Assembly: GCA_902587325.1 (NCBI GenBank)
Contig: CACIKV010000001.1
Coordinates: forward strand, 62,001 to 126,000
DNA: 64,000 nucleotides
Direction of reading: 5' to 3'
DNA from: an uncultured Bacteroidota bacterium
Lineage (GTDB): Bacteria > Bacteroidota > Bacteroidia > Flavobacteriales > Flavobacteriaceae
Positions 8,449-16,348 of the stretch are shown here, one piece after another. Positions within the stretch are counted from its first letter, which is position 1, and every line of letters begins with the position of its first letter. The notes beneath the pieces are model-generated. The model saw only the letters and a program-made list of their open reading frames with translations, did not search any database and had not been told where the DNA came from. The translations under genes and the position numbers were made by a program.

Positions 8449-8998
8449 TATTTTTTATATATAAATAAACTGAATCTTCACCATCAGTTTCTTTCCATTT
8501 GACCATAACCCTTTGATCATTAATTGCATCTACTTGTGATCCACAATAGTCAGGTTGAATAGGTAAATGCCTTGAAAATCTTCTATCAATTAGACTGAGT
8601 AGTTCTACTTTCGAGGGACGACCAAATGTTTGAAGGGCAGATAAAGCAGCTGTTACACTTCTTCCAGTGTAGAGAACATCATCAATTAAAACTACAGTCT
8701 TATTTTCAATAATAAAATCAATTGAAGTTTTATTTGCATTCAATACTTTTTTTTCTCTTCCAAAATCATCTCTAAAAAAAGTTATATCTAAAAAACCAAG
8801 TTTGATGTTTTTTATACCAAAATTAATTTCTAATAAGGATTTTATTTTTTTTGATAAAATCTTTCCTCGTGGTTGAATTCCTATAATAACAGTATTCGAA
8901 AAATCATTATGATTTTCAAATAATTGACTAGCTAATCTATCTAAAATTAAGGTGAGTTTTGATGCGTCTAAGATTTTTCTGTTTAAGTCTACACTCAT
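8438..8998 (-). CDS. pyrR: PyrR-type regulator / uracil phosphoribosyltransferase
   Basis: 186 residues from the ATG at 8996-8998; a TTG three bases upstream would add one residue and is less likely. The PRPP-binding loop VLIDDVLYTGRSVTAAL is intact. Characterised PyrR proteins bind uridine nucleotides and pyr leader RNA to attenuate transcription, and many also have weak uracil phosphoribosyltransferase activity. Here the promoter box ends only seven bases before the ATG, so there is no room for a PyrR-binding leader ahead of this operon. Its action may therefore be enzymatic, or on transcripts elsewhere. First gene of the run ending in ppx. Confidence 0.92.
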   Translation of the reverse strand: MSVDLNRKILDASKLTLILDRLASQLFENHNDFSNTVIIGIQPRGKILSKKIKSLLEINFGIKNIKLGFLDITFFRDDFGREKKVLNANKTSIDFIIENKTVVLIDDVLYTGRSVTAALSALQTFGRPSKVELLSLIDRRFSRHLPIQPDYCGSQVDAINDQRVMVKWKETDGEDSVYLYIKNNGK

Positions 8999-9005
8999 CA
9001 AAGTG

Positions 9006-9013
9006 CAAATTTA
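9006..9013 (-). promoter_or_regulatory. -7 promoter box of the pyrR operon
   Basis: Minus strand reads TAAATTTG followed by C, matching TAnnTTTG(C). It ends seven bases before the pyrR ATG at 8998, so initiation should fall within about 0-3 bases of the start codon. It separates the pyr run from the acyltransferase gene ending at 9037. Confidence 0.55.
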
Positions 9014-9036
9014 TAAAAAAAATATAAATATGAAAA

Positions 9037-10284
9037 TTAGGCTTTAATTCTTTCAGATAATTTCCTGTAAACCCCATTTTGAAGTTTATCTCTTATTGCC
9101 GTAAAAGCAGCTAATGTTTCTCGAATATCATCAGAATTGTGAGTGGAAGTAGGAATTAACCTCAATAAAATTAATCCTTTTGGAATTACGGGATAAACTA
9201 CAATAGAGCAAAAAATATTATATTTTTCTCTCAAGTCTTTGACTAAAACCATAGCTTCAGGAACATCACCTTTTAAAAAAACAGGTGTAACGCAACTTTG
9301 GGTACTTCCAATATCAAAGCCTCTTTCAACTAAACCATTTTGAAGCATTTCAACATTTCTCCAGAGTTTTTCTCTAAGTTCAGGAATGTTTTTAAGTAAT
9401 TCTAGCCTTTTAATTGCTCCAGCAACTAATTGCATTTGTAATGATTTTGCAAACATTTGAGACCTCATATTATATTTTAGAAACTTTATAACTTCTTTAG
9501 AACCAGCTACAAATGCACCTGTTGAAGCTAATGACTTTGCAAATGTTGCAAAATACACATCAATATCATCTTGAACACCTTGCTCTTCTCCAGCTCCAGC
9601 TCCAGTTTTACCCAGTGTTCCGAAACCATGAGCATCATCTACAAGAAGTCTGAAATTATACTTTTCTTTTAATTTGACAATTTCTTTAATTTTTCCTTGC
9701 TCTCCCCTCATACCAAATACACCTTCGGAAATAACTAAAATCCCACCGCCTGTCTTTTTTACTATGTTAACAGCTCTAGCCAAGTTCTTTTCTAAACTTT
9801 CTAAATCGTTATGCTGAAATGTAAATCTTTTACCAACATGTAGCCTTACACCGTCAACAATACATGCATGAGAATCAATATCATAAACAATTACATCATT
9901 CTTTGACACAAGGGTATCAATAATAGAAAGAATGCCTTGGTAGCCAAAATTTAGAACATATGCAGATTCTTTACTTACAAAATTTGCTAACTTATTTTCT
10001 AAATTTTCATGTAAATATGTATGACCTGACATCATTCTAGCACCCATTGGATATGCGGATCCATACTTTTTTCCCGCATCAGCATCAGCTTTTCTAACCT
10101 CAGGATGATTTGATAATCCTAAATAATCATTAACACTCCATGTTATTACTTCTTTTCCATTAAATTTCATTCGATTTGAAATTTCACCCTCAAGCTTAGG
10201 AAATACAAAGTATCCTTCAGCAACTGAAGCCCATTTTCCTAATGGACCCATATTTTTTAAAAATTTTTCAAATAAATCAGCCAT
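9037..10284 (-). CDS. Alpha-oxoamine synthase, candidate cysteate fatty-acyltransferase (sulfonolipid synthesis)
   Basis: 415-residue PLP enzyme of the serine palmitoyltransferase / 8-amino-7-oxononanoate synthase family. The conserved segments are present: MGARMMSGHTYLHE, DDAHGFGTLGKTGAGAGEE, and the PLP-binding lysine K250 in FAKSLASTGAF. The sequence closely resembles the highly conserved Flavobacteriia protein shown in Flavobacterium and relatives to condense acyl groups with L-cysteate, giving 3-ketocapnine for sulfonolipids. The gene overlaps by one base (TAATG) a cysteine-synthase-like gene that could make cysteate, which favours this over serine palmitoyltransferase or biotin synthesis. 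Substrate cannot be proved from sequence alone; ordinary sphingolipid synthesis is the main alternative. Confidence 0.72.
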   Translation of the reverse strand: MADLFEKFLKNMGPLGKWASVAEGYFVFPKLEGEISNRMKFNGKEVITWSVNDYLGLSNHPEVRKADADAGKKYGSAYPMGARMMSGHTYLHENLENKLANFVSKESAYVLNFGYQGILSIIDTLVSKNDVIVYDIDSHACIVDGVRLHVGKRFTFQHNDLESLEKNLARAVNIVKKTGGGILVISEGVFGMRGEQGKIKEIVKLKEKYNFRLLVDDAHGFGTLGKTGAGAGEEQGVQDDIDVYFATFAKSLASTGAFVAGSKEVIKFLKYNMRSQMFAKSLQMQLVAGAIKRLELLKNIPELREKLWRNVEMLQNGLVERGFDIGSTQSCVTPVFLKGDVPEAMVLVKDLREKYNIFCSIVVYPVIPKGLILLRLIPTSTHNSDDIRETLAAFTAIRDKLQNGVYRKLSERIKA

Positions 10285-11327
10285 TATTTCTTTATGTATT
10301 CAATTTGTGATTCATGTTTTTCTTCAAAATTACATGAAAAGCCTTGATCTTTCATCCAATTATCACTATATATTTTACTGATATATCTGGAACCATGATC
10401 ACAAAAAATGGTTACAATTACACTTTGATTAGTAAAGGTATTTATTTCATTTAATTGCTTTATCGCTTGCATACATGCACCAGATGTATAACCTACAAAA
10501 ATCCCCTCTTTTTCTGCAATTAATCTTGAAAAAATAGCGCTATCTTCATCTGTAACTTTTTCAAAATGATCAATTACATCAAAATTAGTTGATCCTGGAA
10601 TAAGATTTTTTCCCAAACCTTCAATTCTGTATGGATAAATTTCATTTTCATCATATTCACCCGTCTCATGAAATTTTTTTAATACCGACCCATAGGCATC
10701 AACGCCAATAATCTTAATTTTAGGATTTTTTTCTTTAAGGTATTTACCAACACCAGAGATGGTACCTCCTGTACCACTGCTTGCTACAAGATGCGTAATT
10801 TCACCTTTAGTTTGTTTCCAGATTTCTGGACCAGTTGTTCTATAATGAGCATCAATATTAAGGTCATTAAAATATTGATTAATATAAATTGAATCTTTTA
10901 TCTCATCATTTAATTTTTTTGCTACCTGATAATAAGATCTTTTATCATCAGCAGAAACATTAGCAGGGCATACATAAACCTTTGCACCCATTGATTTTAA
11001 CATATTAATTTTATCGGGTGATGATTTAGAAGAAACAGCAACTATACAATTATATCCCTTTACCATTGAAACCATTGATAAACTAAATCCAGTATTTCCA
11101 GATGAAGTTTCAATTATAGTAGTATTTTTATCTATTAAACCTTTTTTTTCTGCATTTTGAATTATGTGTAAAGCTATTCTATCTTTATTAGAATGACCAG
11201 GGTTAAAAGCCTCATACTTTGAAAAATAAGACCCTTTAAAATCTTTAACAATTCTGTTAAGCTTAATTAACGGCGTGTTTCCAATTAATGAGAGAATATT
11301 TTCGTGAGCATCTATTTTATTTTTCAT
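10284..11327 (-). CDS. Cysteine-synthase-family PLP enzyme, candidate cysteate synthase
   Basis: 347-residue fold-type II PLP enzyme. The PLP lysine is K48 in NPGHSNKDR, the substrate loop is SSGNTGF (about 74-80), and the phosphate-binding loop is [12 protein letters not shown]. The active-site loop NPGHSNKDR differs from classical CysK (NPSxSVKDR) and CBS (NAGGSVKDR), suggesting a different acceptor or donor. Being directly upstream of and one base overlapped with the cysteate-acyltransferase candidate, it most plausibly makes L-cysteate from phosphoserine or O-acetylserine plus sulfite. O-acetylserine sulfhydrylase or cystathionine beta-synthase activity is the alternative. No SAM-binding CBS domain follows the catalytic domain. 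Confidence 0.65.
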   Translation of the reverse strand: MKNKIDAHENILSLIGNTPLIKLNRIVKDFKGSYFSKYEAFNPGHSNKDRIALHIIQNAEKKGLIDKNTTIIETSSGNTGFSLSMVSMVKGYNCIVAVSSKSSPDKINMLKSMGAKVYVCPANVSADDKRSYYQVAKKLNDEIKDSIYINQYFNDLNIDAHYRTTGPEIWKQTKGEITHLVASSGTGGTISGVGKYLKEKNPKIKIIGVDAYGSVLKKFHETGEYDENEIYPYRIEGLGKNLIPGSTNFDVIDHFEKVTDEDSAIFSRLIAEKEGIFVGYTSGACMQAIKQLNEINTFTNQSVIVTIFCDHGSRYISKIYSDNWMKDQGFSCNFEEKHESQIEYIKK

Positions 11328-11385
11328 GCACAGTAGTGAAAATCACACTATAAAAATACGTCAAATTATTATTATAGTTAAATTT

Positions 11386-12417
11386 TTAACTTTTTAGATT
11401 AATTTTATCTAAGGAATCTAAAAAATAGTGGTGAAAATCATCAGTATAATCCATGTGGGTTACAATTCTTAATTTATTATCCCCCATATTAATAATCTCA
11501 ATATTTTTGTTTTGTAATTCTTCAATTAAATCTTTAGATGAAAAAGTATCTTTTAATTCAAAGATTATAATATTAGTTTCAACAGGTTGAACTTTTTTTA
11601 TAAAATCAAGTTTTAAAAGTTTTTCTTCAATCTCTTTAGCTCTGACGTGATCATATTTAAGCCTATCGATATTATTTTCTAAAGCATATAGACCACAAGC
11701 AGCCAAAAAACCTGATTGCCTCATTCCACCGCCTAACATTTTTCTAGTTTTTAAAGCCTTTTCATATAATTTTTCAGAACATAACAATAAAGAACCTACA
11801 GGGCAACCCAATCCTTTAGATAAACAAACTGAAATCGTATCAAATAAATTTCCATATTCAATAAAATCGATTCCATTTTTAACATATGCGTTCCAAATTC
11901 TTGCTCCATCTAGGTGATAAAATAAATTATTTTCATCACAAACTGATTTAATTTCTTTTAAATCATTAACATTCCAACAAGCGCCTCCACCTTTATTTGT
12001 AGTATTTTCTATACAAACTAAGCTGGTTTTTGCACTATGATAAAAATCTGGTGGATTAATAGCTTTGTAAACATCTTTAGCTTTGAAAAGACCTCCTTCA
12101 CCATCAATCAATTTGCATGAAACACCTGAATTAAAACTTACTCCACCACCCTCATAATTATATACGTGAGAATATTTACTGCAAATAAGTTGATCTCCGG
12201 GGTTTGTTAAAATCTTAATTGCAGTTTGATTAGTCATTGTACCTGATGGGAAAAAAAGAGATTTTTCCATTCCAAATAGATCAGCTACTTTTAATTCTAA
12301 TTGATTTACAGTTGGATCATTTTTAAATACATCATCACCTACACTTGCATTTAACATAAAATCTAGCATTCCCTTACTAGGTTTGGTAACAGTATCGCTA
12401 ATCAAATTTACATTCAT
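11386..12417 (-). CDS. ltaE: Low-specificity L-threonine aldolase
   Basis: 343-residue fold-type I PLP enzyme that splits threonine or allo-threonine into glycine and acetaldehyde. It starts with the characteristic LISDTVTKPSKGMLDFM and GDDVFKNDPTVN, has FPSGTMTNQTA for the PLP phosphate and HLDGARIWNA for the ring-binding aspartate, then CLSKGLGCPVGSLL with the Schiff-base lysine. The gene stands alone, 58 bases upstream of the cysteate-synthase-like gene on the same strand and divergent from prfB. Substrate preference among beta-hydroxy amino acids cannot be read from sequence. Confidence 0.9.
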   Translation of the reverse strand: MNVNLISDTVTKPSKGMLDFMLNASVGDDVFKNDPTVNQLELKVADLFGMEKSLFFPSGTMTNQTAIKILTNPGDQLICSKYSHVYNYEGGGVSFNSGVSCKLIDGEGGLFKAKDVYKAINPPDFYHSAKTSLVCIENTTNKGGGACWNVNDLKEIKSVCDENNLFYHLDGARIWNAYVKNGIDFIEYGNLFDTISVCLSKGLGCPVGSLLLCSEKLYEKALKTRKMLGGGMRQSGFLAACGLYALENNIDRLKYDHVRAKEIEEKLLKLDFIKKVQPVETNIIIFELKDTFSSKDLIEELQNKNIEIINMGDNKLRIVTHMDYTDDFHHYFLDSLDKINLKS

Positions 12418-12487
12418 AATTGAAAAATTTAAATACTCAGTTACTTTAAATATAGGTTATGATTAATATTAAAACAATTTATTTATT

Positions 12488-12495
12488 TAATTTTG
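12488..12495 (+). promoter_or_regulatory. -7 promoter box of prfB
   Basis: TAATTTTG matches TAnnTTTG and ends seven bases before the proposed TTG start of prfB at 12503, again predicting a very short or absent leader. No good -33 element is visible. Confidence 0.45.
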
Positions 12496-12502
12496 AAATG
12501 AT

Positions 12503-13598
12503 TTGATTAATACAGAAAACATAAAAGGTTTAATTCAACGTCTTGGTTCACTAAGACGATATCTTTGACTTAGATAAAAAAAATATTGAAATTTCAAACC
12601 TGGAGGAAAAAACAATTAATCCAAACTTTTGGAATAATAATACCGAAGCCCAAAAAATACTTAAAAAAATTAAATCATTAAAGGATTGGGTTATTGGATA
12701 CAATCTAACTAAATCATTGTGTGATGAATTAGAAATTACTTTTGAATATTTTAAAGTTAATGAAGTAAGTGAAAAGGAATTATTGAAAATCTATAATAAA
12801 TGTAAGATCAAAATTGAAGAACTTGAGTTTAAGAATATGTTATCTGCTGAAGGTGATGAGTTGTCTTCTATTTTACAAATAACTGCTGGTGCTGGAGGAA
12901 CTGAAAGCTGTGATTGGGCAAGCATGTTAACAAGAATGTATATGATGTGGTGTGAAAAAAGAGGTTTTAAAACAAAACAAATTAATTTAGTCGATGGTGA
13001 TGTAGCAGGAATCAAAACAATAACTATTGAAATTCAAGGTGATTACTCTTTTGGGTGGTTAAAAGGCGAAAATGGTGTCCACAGATTAGTCAGAATTTCA
13101 CCATTTGATAGTAATGCTAAAAGACACACCTCATTTGCATCAGTTTATGTTTATCCTCTTGTTGATCAAAGTATAGAAATTGAGATTAATAATTCTGAAA
13201 TTGAATGGGATACTATGAGGTCAAGTGGTGCGGGTGGTCAAAGTGTAAATAAAATTGAAACTGCTGTAAGATTGAAACATATCCCCACTGGGATTATTAT
13301 TGAAAATTCAGAGACTAGATCTCAATTAGATAATAAAAATAAAGCTATTCTTTTACTAAAATCTCAACTTTATGAAATTGAATTAAACAAAAAATTAGAA
13401 GCTAGAAAGAAAATTGAGGAAAGTAAGAAAAAAATTGAGTGGGGTTCACAAATAAGAAATTATGTTTTGCATCCTTATAAAATGGTAAAAGACGTAAGAA
13501 CTGGCACGGAAGTTGGCGATACATCTTCAGTACTTAATGGAAACATTGATCCATTTCTTCAATCATTTTTAATGTCAAACAACAGTGAATTAATTTAA
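12503..13598 (+). CDS. prfB: Peptide chain release factor 2, with programmed +1 frameshift
   Basis: Recognises UGA and UAA stops. Frame one runs from TTG at 12503 through 21 codons (…GSLRRYL) to CTT (12563-12565), then meets TGA at 12566. Skipping T12566 gives GAC and continues in frame to 13598, a 364-residue protein, one short of E. coli RF2. The CTT-TGA-C site is the classical autoregulatory frameshift. The 293-residue frame from 12717 is only its distal part. GGQ is present (SSGAGGQSVNK) and the stop-reading loop follows the RF2 pattern. TTG is the only sensible start, because an in-frame TGA lies nine bases upstream and the nearby ATG is out of frame. The usual AGG-AGG stimulator is AGA-CGA here. 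Confidence 0.92.
12563..12569 (+). promoter_or_regulatory. RF2 +1 frameshift site (CTTTGAC)
   Basis: CTT TGA C lets the ribosome slip one base when RF2 is scarce, so RF2 controls its own synthesis. The peptide LRRYL-DLDKK across the junction matches release factor 2 sequences. Just upstream the codons AGA CGA TAT replace the usual AGG-rich Shine-Dalgarno-like stimulator. Confidence 0.92.
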
Positions 13599-13603
13599 TT
13601 GAA

Positions 13604-13756
13604 TTATTTTTTTTTTCTTTCTTTAAGCCATTCAAAAAAAGAGCCAGTAACCCAATATGGAATTATAAAAGTTAGAAGCAAAATCATTAGCCAGAATCCC
13701 ATGGTTACAATTGTCATAAATAACAAAAAACCCAAGTATTGATCAAATTCAAACAT
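13604..13756 (-). CDS. Small membrane protein, 50 residues
   Basis: A short frame between prfB and fumC, starting with ATG at 13754-13756 and ending with TAA at 13604-13606. It begins MFEFDQYLGF, has one or two tightly spaced hydrophobic segments (about residues 8-36, with FLLFMTIVTMGFWLMILLL), and ends in the basic tail WLKERKKK, an arrangement expected of a small inner-membrane protein with a cytoplasmic C-terminus. The length, composition and use of an otherwise empty 250-base gap support a real gene. I do not recognise the family. It runs convergent with prfB (five bases apart) and divergent from fumC. Confidence 0.6.
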   Translation of the reverse strand: MFEFDQYLGFLLFMTIVTMGFWLMILLLTFIIPYWVTGSFFEWLKERKKK

Positions 13757-13825
13757 ATTATAAAGATAATTAATAATTTAATAGAGTAAAAAATAGTTTA
13801 TCAACATATTTAAATGAGTATTTTG

Positions 13826-13833
13826 TAAATTTG
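13826..13833 (+). promoter_or_regulatory. -7 promoter box of fumC
   Basis: TAAATTTG is a perfect TAnnTTTG element 17 bases before the fumC ATG (13851), giving a leader of about 12 bases. Confidence 0.55.
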
Positions 13834-13850
13834 TAATGTAATTTTAATCT

Positions 13851-15233
13851 ATGAAGTATAGAATTGAATCTGACACCCTAGGTGCAGTAAAAATTCCAGA
13901 AAAGGCACTTTGGGGTCCCCAAACTCAGAGATCAATTAATAATTTTAAAATTGGTGAACCGAATTCCATGCCTATAGAAATTATAAGAGCATATTCAATT
14001 CTAAAAAAATCTTGTGCTAAAGCTAATCATGAATTAAATATTCTTGATAATAAAAAAATGAAATTAATATCTGATGTTTGTGATGAAATTAATAATGGAA
14101 TACATGACAATGAGTTTCCTTTAGTTATATGGCAAACAGGTTCTGGCACACAAACAAATATGAATGTTAATGAGGTGATTTCAAACAGATCTAATATCAT
14201 TTTGAATAAAAGCTTGCTTGATGATAAATTTTTAAAAGCCAATGATCATGTTAATATGTCGCAATCCTCGAATGATACTTTTCCAACAGCTATTAATATT
14301 GCAGTAACAAAGCTTATAACTGAAAAAACAATTATTTCAATTGAAAAATTTATTAAGACATTAAATTCAAAAGTTGAAGAATTTAATAACGATATTAAAA
14401 TTGGAAGAACTCATCTTATGGATGCTACTCCATTAACCTTAGGTCAGGAATTTTCTGGCTATGAATCTCAAATAATTCATGGCTTAAAATCTCTTAAAAA
14501 TACTCTACCTCACCTCAAAGAATTAGCAATTGGGGGAACAGCAGTTGGAACTGGCTTAAATGCTCCACTAAATTTTGATAAGATAGTAGTAAAAAATATA
14601 TCCCATCAAACAAATATTGATTTTGAACCTGCGGAAAATAAATTTGAATCAATTGCTTCAAATGATGCATTGGTAGAATCACATGGAGCTTTAAAACAAA
14701 TAGCAGTTTCTTTATTCAAAATTGCTAATGATATAAGATTGATGGGAAGCGGTCCTAGATCAGGATTTGCAGAATTAATACTTCCATCTAATGAACCAGG
14801 AAGCTCGATAATGCCTGGAAAGGTTAACCCCACACAATGTGAAGCCTTATCTATGGTGTGCACTCAAATTATGGGTAATGACACTACTGTAACTATCGCT
14901 GGTAGTCAAGGTCATTTAGAACTTAATGTATTCAAGCCAGTTCTAGCTCATAAGCTTATAGAATCTGCACACCTAATTGCTGATGCATGTGAAAGCTTTA
15001 ATGAAAATTGTTTAAAGGGATTAAAAGCTAATAAAGAAAAAATTAAAGAACATGTAGATAATTCATTAATGTTAGTTACAGCTTTAAATAAAAAGATTGG
15101 ATATTACAAGGCGGCTGAAATAGCAAATAATGCTTATAAAAATGGAACAACCTTAAGGCATGAATCAATTAAATCTGGCTATGTAAGTGAAAAGGAATTT
15201 GATGAATGTATCAAGCCTGAGAATATGATCTAA
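13851..15233 (+). CDS. fumC: Fumarate hydratase class II
   Basis: 460 residues; iron-independent enzyme that interconverts fumarate and malate in the TCA cycle. It opens with the family text RIESDTLGAVKIPEKALWGPQTQRS, has the GSGTQTNMN substrate loop, the catalytic histidine in GRTHLMDATPLTLGQE, and the signature GSSIMPGKVNPTQCEA. Aspartate ammonia-lyase is the close relative; the WQTGSGTQTNMN and GRTHLMDATP forms favour fumarase. It stands as a single gene with its own promoter box and overlaps the small membrane gene on the other strand by four bases at its end. Confidence 0.96.
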   Translation: MKYRIESDTLGAVKIPEKALWGPQTQRSINNFKIGEPNSMPIEIIRAYSILKKSCAKANHELNILDNKKMKLISDVCDEINNGIHDNEFPLVIWQTGSGTQTNMNVNEVISNRSNIILNKSLLDDKFLKANDHVNMSQSSNDTFPTAINIAVTKLITEKTIISIEKFIKTLNSKVEEFNNDIKIGRTHLMDATPLTLGQEFSGYESQIIHGLKSLKNTLPHLKELAIGGTAVGTGLNAPLNFDKIVVKNISHQTNIDFEPAENKFESIASNDALVESHGALKQIAVSLFKIANDIRLMGSGPRSGFAELILPSNEPGSSIMPGKVNPTQCEALSMVCTQIMGNDTTVTIAGSQGHLELNVFKPVLAHKLIESAHLIADACESFNENCLKGLKANKEKIKEHVDNSLMLVTALNKKIGYYKAAEIANNAYKNGTTLRHESIKSGYVSEKEFDECIKPENMI

Positions 15234-15409
15234 ATTCTACCTTTAAGAGCATTGAATGCCCAACCAATTGCTATAAAACCAACTCCAACTATAGAAAAGC
15301 CAATTGCATAATCCGGATATTTAAGCACCCCCAGAAGTATTAATGCTATGCCCAATAATGTTAAAATAAATGATGCCCAAGCAAATATTGAATTTTTATT
15401 GAGACTCAT
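15230..15409 (-). CDS. Small CAL67264-type membrane protein
   Basis: 59 residues from ATG 15407-15409, beginning MSLNKNSIFAWASFILTLLG. This start overlaps the CPBP gene stop as ATGA; an upstream in-frame start would add 13 basic residues inside that gene and is less likely. Two hydrophobic helices (about 9-27 and 33-53) and a short cytoplasmic tail NALKGR match a small membrane protein family confined to Flavobacteriia. Function unknown. Last gene of the prenyltransferase run; tail-to-tail overlap of four bases with fumC. Confidence 0.75.
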   Translation of the reverse strand: MSLNKNSIFAWASFILTLLGIALILLGVLKYPDYAIGFSIVGVGFIAIGWAFNALKGRI

Positions 15410-16341
15410 TTTTTTATATTTATTTTTCCGAATAATTTTTCTGACCAATTATACCATTTATACTTTTTAGAAAAGTAAAATATCAAAATTGGATAATATA
15501 TTAAAGCTGGTGCAATCATTCCTGTAATGGTAGGTTCTTCAACTGAAACAAATACAGCATCAGTTTGTACGGCATGCCAATCAGCAGTTAAAAATAAAAA
15601 AACAACTAAGTTATTAGCATAATGAGCTCCAATTGCTAATTCATTTCCGTCATCCATTATGGTAAAAATTCCCCAAGTGACTCCCATTAAAATGTATGCT
15701 ACAAGAAATCCATATCCAAGTTTACTAACCTCGGGATTTAAAATATGTAAAAAACCAAAAATTACGGATGGAAAAATAAAAGCTGCAGCTCTGCTTTTAA
15801 AAACTACGCCAAATCCTTGCAATAAATATCCCCTAGTTAGTAATTCTTCAAATGTTGTTTGAAAAGGAAGAATAAAAATACAGATGAGTAATAGAATTAA
15901 AAATGGTTGTAATTGAAAGTTATACTCAAATGAACTTGGTGATATTAAATAAGAAATAAAAATCATTGATAGGTTAACAATAAAAATTAGAACAAAAGAA
16001 TGCAATATTCTTTTGTAGTCAATTCTAGGTCTGGATGTAATCAATGACTTAAACTCTTGATTATGAATATTTTTAACAACAATAAATAAACCAATAAAAC
16101 CAATTAAAAAACTAACTAAAAGTAATGTTAGTACCGTATTTTTACTCCCAATCATAGAAAACATATCATTTGGATTCTCTAGAGCTTTTAAACTTTCGGG
16201 GTCAGAAAAATCAAGCTGGGATATCATTCCAATTACTAGTGGGATAGCACCAATGAGTTGCCAAAAAATAAATATGATCAGGAAACCTAAAATGTATCTC
16301 CACCACTCGTTTTTAAAATCTAATGCTTGATCAATAAACAT
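15406..16341 (-). CDS. CPBP-family intramembrane metalloprotease (Rce1-like)
   Basis: 311-residue polytopic membrane protein. The signature residues are EELLTRG (EExxxR) in about the middle, followed by FGFLHILN (FxxxH) and, later, HYANN (HxxxN/D), matching the CAAX-protease/bacteriocin-processing (Abi) family of intramembrane glutamic endopeptidases. There are about eight hydrophobic helices. It lies seven bases after the PAS-UbiA prenyltransferase gene. Bacterial members have roles ranging from peptide processing to immunity; the substrate cannot be inferred, although neighbourhood with a prenyltransferase is curious given that the eukaryotic relative Rce1 cleaves prenylated proteins. Confidence 0.85.
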   Translation of the reverse strand: MFIDQALDFKNEWWRYILGFLIIFIFWQLIGAIPLVIGMISQLDFSDPESLKALENPNDMFSMIGSKNTVLTLLLVSFLIGFIGLFIVVKNIHNQEFKSLITSRPRIDYKRILHSFVLIFIVNLSMIFISYLISPSSFEYNFQLQPFLILLLICIFILPFQTTFEELLTRGYLLQGFGVVFKSRAAAFIFPSVIFGFLHILNPEVSKLGYGFLVAYILMGVTWGIFTIMDDGNELAIGAHYANNLVVFLFLTADWHAVQTDAVFVSVEEPTITGMIAPALIYYPILIFYFSKKYKWYNWSEKLFGKINIKK

Positions 16342-16348
16342 AATTTAT

